A program made the translations under genes and the position numbers. Shown piece by piece: positions 52,339 through 60,657 of a stretch of DNA of 64,000 nucleotides; position 1 is the first letter of the stretch, and the number at the start of each line of letters is the position of its first letter. Origin of the DNA: Donghicola tyrosinivorans (lineage in GTDB: Bacteria > Pseudomonadota > Alphaproteobacteria > Rhodobacterales > Rhodobacteraceae). The notes under the pieces were generated by a model that was not told where the DNA came from, made no database searches, and saw only the letters and a list, made by a program, of their open reading frames with translations. Location: NCBI RefSeq assembly GCF_003003355.1, contig NZ_PVTQ01000007.1, positions 159,587 through 223,586 of the forward strand. Direction: 5' to 3'.

Positions 52339-54996
52339 TTACGCCGTGCCTTCGCTTTCCTGCCGCAACCTGCCGGATGACCGCTGCAAGCGCGCGCGCA
52401 GACGCGGCTCGAACCTCTCGAAAAAGCGCTTGGCGGCGGCAGCTACAGCGAATGACAGGATGATCGAGACGATAACCCGTGGCACATCAGGCAGAGGGAT
52501 TAGACCGTAATCGCTGACCACGAAAATCACGATGATATGCAGCAGATAGACGAACATGGTCAGCCCTGCCAATTGCTGTAGTCCCCGCGACAGACGGGCA
52601 GGCATCGGGATTTGCACCCGCATGGCCACCATCACCGCTGCGCTGCACATCAACACAATCACCATCGGTTTGGTGTCCAGCGCCACGAACAGCAGCGCCG
52701 TCACCGCTGTCAGCGCAAGCCCAGGCAGAATACCGCGCTTGGACGGATCACTTAGCAGCCAGCCCGCAAAGAACAGCGGCAGGTTTTCATAAAGACCACG
52801 AATACCCAGACGCGGGACCGGCCATTGACCGATCGAGCCTTGATAGGCCCCTGCCCCGATCCCCAGCGAAAACAGTCCTAGCATCAGCACTGAAAGCCCG
52901 ATGGGCATCCCCAGCGGATACCGCGCCAAGGCCCCTCTAGCGGCGGGAACCACCGCGATCAGCACCAGCACCAAAACCACCTGCACGTAGAAACTGACAA
53001 ACCAGTAGGCCGTCAGCAGGTTCGAGTGGTCCTGCAACATATAGTTGCTGACCAGCATGATATCTTCGGGCATGGGCGTGCCCCGTAGCACCGCATAGAC
53101 CAGCACCAACGCCAGATAGAGCGGCAGAAAGGGATAGAGCATCGGCCAGCCCACCTTCAACGGTTGCCCGTCCAGAATGGCCTGTTTGCGGAACCGGCCC
53201 GCCGAATAACCCATGAGCAGGATCAGAACCCACGTGCCGCCAGACACATCAAATGACGATGTGTGCTGGATGATCACAAAGCAGATCGCCAAAAGGCGCA
53301 AAGGCACGTCAATCGTCAGTGCGCGCCAGCCTTGGCGCCCCCCTTCTTGCGGCTCTAGCGCCTCAAGTTGGGACAGCTTCATATGCTCCCACCCGTCGGG
53401 GACGATGCCCAACCGCTCTTCCAGCGCCAATTGCACTTGCAGGTAGCTCAGGGAATCCCCGCCAAGCGAAACAAAGCTGTCGTTGGGGCCAACAGAGGTC
53501 TGGCGTGTGGCCTGTCCCAGAACCGTGGCCAGATCGGCACCGGTCGGGGTGGCGTCGGCTTCTTCTTCCAGGGCCGCCTCAGCCAATTTGGTCAGGGCCT
53601 TTCGGTCCGGCTTGCCCGACGGCAGCAGGGGCAGTTTGTCCAGTGGATGCGTATGAATGACACTCAACGGCAAATCGTATTCATCCGCGATCAGGGTCTG
53701 CGCCGCCGCGCCCTGCGCTGGGTCGTGATGCAGGATCACAAGGCGGTCGTTCACCTCGACCGCCTCGGCGGGAATGGCGTGATGGCCAAGCATCGCCTCG
53801 ATCTGGTCAAGGCTCAGGCGCTTGCCGAACAGCTTCACAAAGCGCTTGATCCGCCCGACAATACGGAACAGCCCGTCTGGCGTACGCTCGGCGATATCGC
53901 CGGTGCGCAAATCAGTCACCTCGCATCCAAGGGCCAGTTCCGCCCGTTGGGTCGCGTAGCCCATCATGACGTTCGGCCCTTCAAAGACCATCTCACCGCG
54001 GGTGTTCGCAGTCATGACTTCCTGTCCAAACGGGCCGGAAATCCAAAGGCGGCCGCCCGGGATCGCCTGACCGATGGTGTCCGCCGCCTCGGGCAGTGCC
54101 TCAGGCGGGACAAAGGCCACACGGCCTGCGGCCTCGGTCTGGCCGTACATCATGTACAGCTCCCAGCCCTGCCTCCGCGACGCATCGGTAAAGCGTTTGG
54201 CCGTCGCGGGCTCAAGCCGCGCACCGGATTGGGTGACATAGCGCAAGGTGGGGCATTGCTGGGGGACTTTGTCCAGAAAGCCAGAATGTTCCAAGAGATA
54301 GAACTGATGCGGCACCAGTGCCACGCTGGTGCAGTCGTGTGTGCGGAACATCTGCCAAAAGTCAGCATCCACAACCGACATCCCGTTCAGCACCAAGGTA
54401 CCGCCCGCCGCCAGATAGGAGGTCAGCACCGAAAGCCCGTACACAAAGTGCAAGGGCAGCGCGATCATCGCCCGATCCTGCGGCGTGATATCCAGTATCT
54501 GAACGATGGCTTCGGCGTTGGTCGCGATATTCTCCGCAGAAAGACGCACCAGCTTGGGGTCGCCAGTACTGCCCGATGTGGAGAGCAACGCCTTCAGGTC
54601 CGGATGCGCCGCCGGAAACGCCTCGGTCGGCGCGCTCACGGTCATCGTGTATTCAGCGTCCGGATCGTCGCGGCGCATCACCAATTCGGGCTGGTAGGTC
54701 TGTACCAAGCGTGAGGTGGGCGCTGCCTTGCCGACCTCGACCACAACGACGGGAATATCGGCGCGCAAAGCACCCAGATAGGCCGCAATCGCATCAACCG
54801 AGACTTCGATCTCGACCATCGCAAGGCCGGACCGTCCGCCCAAAGCCGCCTGCATCCGCGCGCCCCACGCGTCCGCTAGTTCGGCAAGCTTTCCATAAGA
54901 TATTACAGTGCCATGCTGATCGATCAGAGCCGGATGACTGTCACGCGCGTGCTGCCCCCCGAGACACGGCGGTTGCAAGGTCCAGAAATTGACCAT
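52339..54996 (-). CDS. Adenylation-carrier-membrane acyltransferase fusion protein
   Basis: 885 residues from the ATG at 54996 (GAGG six bases upstream; a GTG at 55017 has no SD). Residues 20-470 are an ANL adenylation domain: LLSTSGSTGDPKLVRLS (138-154), MMYGQTEAAGR, TGDIAERTPDGLFRIVGRIK, and catalytic Lys462 in LLPSGKPDRK. Residues 485-550 are an acyl/peptidyl carrier with phosphopantetheine Ser515 in LGGDSLSYLQ. Residues 560-865 are a membrane acyltransferase-3 domain of about ten helices with Arg567 and His578 in VPLRLLAICFVIIQH. The A4 position of the amino-acid-binding Asp is Val (LHFVYGLS), which argues against an alpha-amino acid. No PPTase is adjacent. Product and acceptor unknown. 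Confidence 0.88.
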   Translation of the reverse strand: MVNFWTLQPPCLGGQHARDSHPALIDQHGTVISYGKLAELADAWGARMQAALGGRSGLAMVEIEVSVDAIAAYLGALRADIPVVVVEVGKAAPTSRLVQTYQPELVMRRDDPDAEYTMTVSAPTEAFPAAHPDLKALLSTSGSTGDPKLVRLSAENIATNAEAIVQILDITPQDRAMIALPLHFVYGLSVLTSYLAAGGTLVLNGMSVVDADFWQMFRTHDCTSVALVPHQFYLLEHSGFLDKVPQQCPTLRYVTQSGARLEPATAKRFTDASRRQGWELYMMYGQTEAAGRVAFVPPEALPEAADTIGQAIPGGRLWISGPFGQEVMTANTRGEMVFEGPNVMMGYATQRAELALGCEVTDLRTGDIAERTPDGLFRIVGRIKRFVKLFGKRLSLDQIEAMLGHHAIPAEAVEVNDRLVILHHDPAQGAAAQTLIADEYDLPLSVIHTHPLDKLPLLPSGKPDRKALTKLAEAALEEEADATPTGADLATVLGQATRQTSVGPNDSFVSLGGDSLSYLQVQLALEERLGIVPDGWEHMKLSQLEALEPQEGGRQGWRALTIDVPLRLLAICFVIIQHTSSFDVSGGTWVLILLMGYSAGRFRKQAILDGQPLKVGWPMLYPFLPLYLALVLVYAVLRGTPMPEDIMLVSNYMLQDHSNLLTAYWFVSFYVQVVLVLVLIAVVPAARGALARYPLGMPIGLSVLMLGLFSLGIGAGAYQGSIGQWPVPRLGIRGLYENLPLFFAGWLLSDPSKRGILPGLALTAVTALLFVALDTKPMVIVLMCSAAVMVAMRVQIPMPARLSRGLQQLAGLTMFVYLLHIIVIFVVSDYGLIPLPDVPRVIVSIILSFAVAAAAKRFFERFEPRLRARLQRSSGRLRQESEGTA

Positions 54997-55502
54997 GTGA
55001 ACCTCGAAATCGGTCACCCTGAAAGTTACGGGTGTGCTTTAAAATACAACATCATCCTAAGGTTGTAGTTTCCGCCGATCAACCTCTTTCTATGTGGATA
55101 GGTTGATTTAAGCCGACAGCCGCAACTCGAAAGATTCAATAATTAATTTGACCTAAATTTCCGATCAATTTACCGAAGTAATATCAGTATCTATTTGAAA
55201 ATTCACTGTTTCCAAAACTGCTAATTCAGCCCGCAAAAAGTCAGAAATTATAACATTTCTTCGAAGACGCGCCATTTAAAGCAGCCTTCAACCTGCGAGT
55301 TTTGCAAAGCTCCGGATATGTAAGTTTTTAATAATGTTCGCCACACATCGCCTCGTTTTGTGCGCTAACATCACAACGGCCATCCATACGCCACGCTCGG
55401 CGCGAGACAAAGGGCGTGTTTTCAACAGATCAGCTAACGTCTTGAGACTGGCAAACCACCGCGCGAATGAAACAAGACAAGCGACACGATATAAAGACGT
55501 GA
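54997..55502. other. 506-base AT-rich non-coding region with inverted repeats
   Basis: Clearly richer in A+T than its surroundings, particularly 55100-55330. It holds the promoter of the A-T-acyltransferase gene and the 3' side of the Lrp gene. A 60-codon ORF at 55334-55516 has no SD or recognisable protein and overlaps the Lrp gene end; I do not call it. Confidence 0.6.
55045..55107. promoter_or_regulatory. Two inverted repeats sharing AGGTTG upstream of the fusion gene
   Basis: TACAAC (55045-55050) / GTTGTA (55062-55067), and a perfect 8-bp pair ATCAACCT (55078-55085) / AGGTTGAT (55100-55107) separated by 14 bases. AGGTTGWW therefore occurs three times within 50 bases, about 50-110 bases upstream of the ATG at 54996. 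Confidence 0.5.
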
Positions 55503-55964
55503 TCAGACAAGCGTGACAGGCACGGAAAAGCCAACCTTGACGCGATCCATCACCGCGCTGGTCCGGAATCGGACAACGTTATCTTCCTCAAAGAAATACC
55601 GGCGACTAAAGGCGTCATAATCGGCCATATCGCGGACCGACAGGATCAGCACGAAATCCGAATTGCCGGTGACGTAGTAGCACTGCATTACCTCTGGGGC
55701 CTCGGACATGCGCTGTTTGAACCGGTCCAGATCGACCTTACGTTCGTTCTGGAGCGATACCTCGACGATCAGCATCAAACCGCGCCCGACCTTTTCGGGA
55801 CGCACAATGGCGATCTCCGCCTCGATCACGCCAGAGGCGCGCAGCTTTGCCAACCGCTTGCGGCAAGCATCAGCAGAAAGACCCACGGTTTCCGAAAGCG
55901 CCTCGGCGGTGAGGCGAGCGTTCTGCTGGACCGCCTCCAGAATCTTTGCGTCGAATGCATCCAT
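55503..55964 (-). CDS. Lrp/AsnC family regulator of the adjacent catabolic cluster
   Basis: 153 residues from MDAFDAKILEAVQQNARLTA. HTH: AEALSETVGLSADACRKRLAKL; the RAM domain contains MQCYYVTGNSDFVLILSV. Earlier ATGs at 56003 and 56009 would place a conserved 12-mer operator copy inside the coding region, so the 55964 start is preferred. It is divergent from the PLP-lyase gene. Ectoine clusters also carry an Lrp-type regulator (AsnC/DoeX), which supports the analogy. Confidence 0.88.
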   Translation of the reverse strand: MDAFDAKILEAVQQNARLTAEALSETVGLSADACRKRLAKLRASGVIEAEIAIVRPEKVGRGLMLIVEVSLQNERKVDLDRFKQRMSEAPEVMQCYYVTGNSDFVLILSVRDMADYDAFSRRYFFEEDNVVRFRTSAVMDRVKVGFSVPVTLV

Positions 55965-55977
55965 ATAGTGACGATGC

Positions 55978-56062
55978 GCCGAAAATCCGCCCTTGACCAG
56001 CATCGACATGCACCTTCAGCCGAAAATCCGCATCTGTTTGGCCCATTTCACGGATTTTCGGC
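55978..56062. promoter_or_regulatory. Three copies of GCCGAAAATCCG, probable Lrp-type operator
   Basis: Exact 12-mers at 55978-55989 and 56019-56030 (direct, 41 bases apart) and its exact reverse complement at 56051-56062. The second and third form a perfect 12-bp inverted repeat with a 20-base spacer. All lie between the Lrp gene start (55964) and the PLP gene start (56142). Confidence 0.75.
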
Positions 56063-56141
56063 CAAAACGGGTGGAAGAAATCCGAGAAACCATGATGCGC
56101 TTCCGCATAGGCTGAAGGCACACAGCAAGGAGGAGTATGGT

Positions 56142-57188
56142 ATGTCGGACAGTCTGGAAAATCCCTTTCGCGGTACGGGCCTTGCGCCCGAAGCATTGAT
56201 GCCTATCGCCGATGCCTCAGCCGTTAAGCAACTGCTGAGCATGTGTCCTGCCTATGCCCCTACCCCTCTGCGCAGCGCCGATGCTCTGGCCAAAGAGGCA
56301 GGGGTTGCACAGCTTTGGGTCAAGGATGAACGGGGACGGATGGGTCTTGGCAGCTTTAAGGCGTTGGGGGCCGCACATGCTATTGCCCGCGATGCGGCGG
56401 CGGCTGTGCAAGGGGATGATTGGCAAAACGCCTTGAAGGGAAAGACCTACGTGACCGCCAGCGCAGGCAACCACGGCCTTTCTGTCGCCGCTGGTGCGCA
56501 GGTCTTCGGGGCGACGGCGGTCATTTACCTGTCGCACACGGTTCCCGATGCCTTTGTCGGACGGCTTGAGGCGAAGGGCGCGACTGTTGTCCGCGAAGGC
56601 GACGACTATGAGGCCAGCATGGCCGCCGCCCTCAAGGCCGCCGATGACAACGATTGGCTCTTGCTCTCGGACAGCTCTTGGCCCGGATATACCGAACCGC
56701 CCCTGCGCGTGATGGAGGGGTATCTGCAAATGGCCGCCGAGGCCGCCGAACAAATCGACACACCTCCTTCACACATTTTGCTACAGGCCGGTGTCGGCGG
56801 CTTGGCCGCTGCCGTGGCCGCCCATTCACGTTTAGTCTGGGGCGATGCGCCCCGCATCATCGTGGTAGAGCCCGCCTACGCGCCCGCCCTGATCGAGAGC
56901 ATCCGTTCGGGCTGTCTGACCGACACTACGGGGCCTGTGTCCTGCATGGGGCGGCTGGACTGCAAAACTCCGTCGATGATCGCTTTGAACGGCCTGTCGC
57001 GGGACGCAGACCAGTTTATCACCATCTCGGAAGAGGACGCACAGGCGGGGATCGCACGTTTGGCCGCCCATGATCTGGCCACAACGCCTTCGGGGGGCGC
57101 GGCGCTGGCGGCAATGTTGACGGGCCTTGATCTGCCAAAAGACGCCCGCGTTCTGACGTTCCTCAGCGAAGGCCCAGAAGATGCCTGA
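56142..57188 (+). CDS. PLP-dependent fold-type II lyase (diaminopropionate ammonia-lyase/EutB-like)
   Basis: 348 residues from MSDSLENPFRGTGLAPEALM with AGGAGG upstream. PLP Lys73 is in GLGSFKALGAAHA; the phosphate/loop block is VTASAGNHGLSVAAGAQVFG; LSDSSWPGYTEPPLRVMEGY and HILLQAGVGGLAAAV resemble diaminopropionate ammonia-lyase. The TDGNHG Asp of that enzyme is missing (SAGNHG), as in threonine dehydratases and EutB. An amino-acid ammonia-lyase reaction is likely; the substrate is open. Overlaps the next gene by 8 bases. Confidence 0.82.
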   Translation: MSDSLENPFRGTGLAPEALMPIADASAVKQLLSMCPAYAPTPLRSADALAKEAGVAQLWVKDERGRMGLGSFKALGAAHAIARDAAAAVQGDDWQNALKGKTYVTASAGNHGLSVAAGAQVFGATAVIYLSHTVPDAFVGRLEAKGATVVREGDDYEASMAAALKAADDNDWLLLSDSSWPGYTEPPLRVMEGYLQMAAEAAEQIDTPPSHILLQAGVGGLAAAVAAHSRLVWGDAPRIIVVEPAYAPALIESIRSGCLTDTTGPVSCMGRLDCKTPSMIALNGLSRDADQFITISEEDAQAGIARLAAHDLATTPSGGAALAAMLTGLDLPKDARVLTFLSEGPEDA

Positions 57189-58341
57189 GACCTCATTGAT
57201 CTTCCCGGCAAAGGAATATCGCGGCCGCGTGGCACGCGTCCAAGCCGCGATGGCCGCCACAGAGGCTGAGGCGCTGCTGCTGACCATGCCCGAGGATATC
57301 TTTTACATCACCGGCTTTCTCACCCGTTTTTGGGAAAGTCCGGCCCGCCCGTGGTTCGTCATTGTGCCAGCAACAGGCGATCCGGTGGCAGTTATTCCGG
57401 CGATCGGCGTAGATCTGATGTCCCGCACATGGATCACGCATATCCGCAGCTGGCCCGCCCCTGACCCCCGCGATGACGGGGTCTCGCTATTAGCTGGGAC
57501 TTTGTGTGATCTGGTGCCGGAAAACGGAACGATTGCGACTCCGATGGGGGCCGAGACCCACCTGCACGCGCCTCTTGGCCACTATGACGCGGTCAAACGC
57601 CATCTGGGACAGCGGCGGATCATCGACGGCACGCATCTGATCCAGAGCGTGCGGGAAATCAAATCTGAGGCCGAGATCGCCAAAATCCGCGAGACCTGCG
57701 GGATCGCTGACCGCGCCTACGCCCGCGTGCCGGAATTCGCCCGCGAAGGCGCGCCGCTGGATCAGGTCTTTCGGAACTTCCAGATCGCTTTGCTGCAAGA
57801 GGGCGCCGATTGGGTCAGCTATGTGGCTGGCGGTGCAGGACAAGGGGGCTACACGGATGTGATCTCTCCTGCCGCGGCGCAGCCCTTACAGGCAGGCGAC
57901 ATCCTGATGCTGGACACCGGCGCGGTGAAAGACGGCTATTTCTGCGACTTTGACCGGAATTTTGCGATTGGCACACCGACCGATGCCGTGCGCCGCGCGC
58001 AAGAGGCGTTGTGGCAAGCGACCCAATCGGTGCTGCAGACCTTACGCCCAGGGCATGTGGCCTGCGATGTTCATCGGATGCTGGACGACGCGCTACGCGC
58101 GAGCGGCGCAACGACCGGTGGCGGACGCTTGGGACATGGACTGGGGATTGCCTTGACCGAATGGCCCTCGTTCACGCCGCTGGACACCACGCTGCTGCGG
58201 GCAGGTATGGTCCTGACGTTGGAGCCCGGCGTCGATCTGGGACAGGGCCGCATCCTTGTGCACGAAGAGAACATCGTCCTGCGCGAAGACGGCCCAGAGC
58301 TGCTATCCACCCGCGCACCGCAAGAAATGGTGATCCTATGA
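57181..58341 (+). CDS. M24 family metallohydrolase (Xaa-Pro peptidase/EutD-DoeA-like)
   Basis: 386 residues. N-terminal creatinase-like domain to about 160, then a pita-bread M24 fold. Metal ligands are visible: two Asp in LMLDTGAVKDGYFCDFDRN, His in GHGLGIALTEWPS, Glu in LTLEPGVDLG and Glu in VHEENIVL. Relatives are Xaa-Pro peptidases, creatinase and ectoine hydrolase. In this context a small-molecule amide hydrolase is more likely than a peptidase. Confidence 0.88.
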   Translation: MPETSLIFPAKEYRGRVARVQAAMAATEAEALLLTMPEDIFYITGFLTRFWESPARPWFVIVPATGDPVAVIPAIGVDLMSRTWITHIRSWPAPDPRDDGVSLLAGTLCDLVPENGTIATPMGAETHLHAPLGHYDAVKRHLGQRRIIDGTHLIQSVREIKSEAEIAKIRETCGIADRAYARVPEFAREGAPLDQVFRNFQIALLQEGADWVSYVAGGAGQGGYTDVISPAAAQPLQAGDILMLDTGAVKDGYFCDFDRNFAIGTPTDAVRRAQEALWQATQSVLQTLRPGHVACDVHRMLDDALRASGATTGGGRLGHGLGIALTEWPSFTPLDTTLLRAGMVLTLEPGVDLGQGRILVHEENIVLREDGPELLSTRAPQEMVIL

Positions 58342-59087
58342 ACCCCTATTTCCCCTATACGCTGGACACCGCACAGACGCCGACCTTTGGCCTGATCGTT
58401 CTGTCGGTGGATGAAACGCTTGAGGATGACTTTCGCCGCCTGATCCCCCAACATACCGCGCGACTGCATATCACGCGCATCCCGTCAGGGGCCGAACTGA
58501 CACCCGAGACCATCGCCCAAATGGCCAATGATCTGCCCGCTGCCGCAGCACTTTTACCGAAAGAGGCGCGGTTTGACGCCATCGCCTATGCCTGCACCTC
58601 TGGCACGGCCCTGATCGGCGCGGACCGTGTTACCGAATTGATCAAGGCCAATGCGACAGCCGCCGCGGTCACCACACCTTTGACCGCCGCCCTTTCCGCG
58701 ATCCATCATCTGGGGCTGAAACGGGTCGGGATCGTCTCGCCCTATATCACCTCGGTCGCCGCACCGATCCGCGCTGCGTTCGAGGCCACAGGTATCGAGG
58801 TTCCTGCAACTCTTTCCTTCGGTGAAGAGGTCGAGGCACGCGTCGCCCGCATCTCGGGCCAGTCGATCATCGAGGCAGCAACAGAACTGACACAGCGGGC
58901 GGAGGTGGACGGGATATTCCTATCCTGCACCAACCTGCGCACCCTAGGCGTGATCGACGCGCTAGAGGCGAAACTTGGGGTGCCGGTGCTAAGTTCGAAC
59001 CAGTGCCTTGCTTGGCATATGGCGCGGCTATCAGGGCTAGAGGGCAAACTGACCACTGTCGGGCGCATACTGTCGCAGACCCGTTAA
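58338..59087 (+). CDS. Asp/Glu racemase-superfamily protein, EutA/maleate isomerase-like
   Basis: 249 residues, start overlapping the M24 stop (ATGA). Two catalytic-type cysteines: AYACTSGTALIGADRV and FLSCTNLRTLGVIDALEAK, plus VLSSNQCLAWHMARLSG, matching the arylmalonate decarboxylase/maleate isomerase/EutA group. EutA is part of ectoine-use clusters but its reaction is not settled. Probably an isomerase, racemase or decarboxylase acting on a dicarboxylic intermediate of this pathway. Confidence 0.82.
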   Translation: MNPYFPYTLDTAQTPTFGLIVLSVDETLEDDFRRLIPQHTARLHITRIPSGAELTPETIAQMANDLPAAAALLPKEARFDAIAYACTSGTALIGADRVTELIKANATAAAVTTPLTAALSAIHHLGLKRVGIVSPYITSVAAPIRAAFEATGIEVPATLSFGEEVEARVARISGQSIIEAATELTQRAEVDGIFLSCTNLRTLGVIDALEAKLGVPVLSSNQCLAWHMARLSGLEGKLTTVGRILSQTR

Positions 59088-59094
59088 TCAGCCC

Positions 59095-60426
59095 CTAGAA
59101 CCCGTCATCAGGCGCAACTTGTGAGCCATCGGTAAAGCGCCCAAAGCGGTAAGGGTGCGGGTCAACGCAAGGTGTCTTGCCCAAGACGATCTGCGCCATC
59201 AATCTGCCCGCCGCCGGTCCGATCCCGAAGCCATGACCGGAAAAGCCTGTTGCGATGTGAAATCCGGGCAATGCGTCCACGGCCGAGATCACCGGAACCG
59301 CATCGGGCGTCACATCGATCATCCCAGCCCAGCTTTGCGCAATTTTGGCTTTGGCAAAGATCGGAAAGGCTTTGGCCGCAGCCGCAAGGGTCTTTTTCAT
59401 CACCCGCTCTGACGGCTGCGGGTCCAGAACGCGGGTCTCTTCGAAGGGGGTTACATCCGCGCCGGTCCAGCGGCGGCGTGTGCTGGCTTCGGTCATGAAG
59501 CGCCCGCCAAGGCGAAAGCGCAGATCGCGCCAGTCGTGCATCAGGGCAGGCAGAAAGGCCATCGCAAGCCGGAAGCTATCCGGCACAATATCAACCACGT
59601 TGATCGAGCCATTGGCGACCGTATAGCCCCCATCCGCGCGCTTGCGGAACGCAAAGTCATCGCTCCAGTAGGCGGCCTCGGGGCCACCGTCCAAGGGATC
59701 GGTCCGCATGACGGTGTTCAGGACCTTAAGTTGCGGCAGAGCGATGCCTGCATTCCCGCTGAACAGACGCGACCACGCCCCGCCCGCCAGAACCACCGCA
59801 TCACATGCAATCGCACCCTTTTCCGTCACCACGCCAGACACCTTACCCGCCGAGGTCTCGACCGTACGCACAGCGCATCGGGTCAGGATGGACGCGCCGC
59901 GATCCCGCGCGGCCTCAGCAATAGCTGGCGCGGCCCATTGGGGTTCGGCGCGGCCATCGGCGGATGTAAACAGCCCGCCCTTCACACCCTCATCACAACC
60001 GGGCATCACATCGGCAAAGGCACGGCCTGTCAGGACTTTGCTTTCAATCTGGAAAGGGCGCGCGTGTTCGGCCCATTTTTCATTGTTGCTCAGGTCTTTA
60101 TCGCTGTGACAGGCGAACATGATACCGGCTTTGCGATAGCCGACTTCGCGGCCAGTGCGTTCATTGAGGTCCGGCCAGATACGCAGGGCCTCGGCCATCA
60201 GGGGAATTTCACGGGGATCACGGCGCGAAATCCGCACCCAGCCCCAATTGCGCGAACTTTGTTCATGGGCGATCTCGCCCTTCTCACACAAAGCCACCTT
60301 CAGGCCCGCCTCGGCAAGTTCAAGCGCGGTCGAGCAACCAATGATCCCGCCGCCGATCACCACCACGTCAACGCGGGTCGGCAGATCGGGATCGCTGTGA
60401 ACGGGGATGACACGGGGACCAGGCAT
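59095..60426 (-). CDS. FAD-dependent amino-acid/amine oxidoreductase (DAO family)
   Basis: 443 residues from the ATG at 60426, with GGAG seven bases upstream. N-terminal FAD motif VDVVVIGGGIIGCSTALELAE, then SSRNWGWVRISRRDPREIPL as in gamma-glutamylputrescine or sarcosine-type oxidases, and a C-terminal GFSGHGFGIGPAAGRLMAQ. Likely oxidatively deaminates an amine or amino acid. Convergent with the EutA-like gene (7-base gap) and downstream of the ABC transporter genes on the same strand. Confidence 0.88.
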   Translation of the reverse strand: MPGPRVIPVHSDPDLPTRVDVVVIGGGIIGCSTALELAEAGLKVALCEKGEIAHEQSSRNWGWVRISRRDPREIPLMAEALRIWPDLNERTGREVGYRKAGIMFACHSDKDLSNNEKWAEHARPFQIESKVLTGRAFADVMPGCDEGVKGGLFTSADGRAEPQWAAPAIAEAARDRGASILTRCAVRTVETSAGKVSGVVTEKGAIACDAVVLAGGAWSRLFSGNAGIALPQLKVLNTVMRTDPLDGGPEAAYWSDDFAFRKRADGGYTVANGSINVVDIVPDSFRLAMAFLPALMHDWRDLRFRLGGRFMTEASTRRRWTGADVTPFEETRVLDPQPSERVMKKTLAAAAKAFPIFAKAKIAQSWAGMIDVTPDAVPVISAVDALPGFHIATGFSGHGFGIGPAAGRLMAQIVLGKTPCVDPHPYRFGRFTDGSQVAPDDGF

Positions 60427-60657
60427 TAGCGGCTCCTGCAACTGCGCCGAAGATGGGCGGAGAAAACGGTACTTTGCCCAAAGCGTTGTCCCAAATAACA
60501 GGATGGCTCAACAAAAATATGCCTATACCCGAGTTCCGACGCCCTCCCATAAGCCCGGGCGCGTAAATTCTGACGCAGCTTGATGTTCATCGCACCCTTA
60601 GCCCTTAGGCCAACAAAGCGCCGCGCCCGACCGTGACCGGAACGGGAGCGTGCCGTT

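Noticed and set aside
55334..55516. 60-codon plus-strand ORF in the AT-rich gap
   Set aside because: No SD, no recognisable features, and its end overlaps the Lrp gene on the other strand.
60427..60657. 231-base gap between livM and the FAD oxidoreductase examined for a small gene or terminator
   Set aside because: Only a short frame continuing into livM sequence and no clear hairpin with U-run were found.
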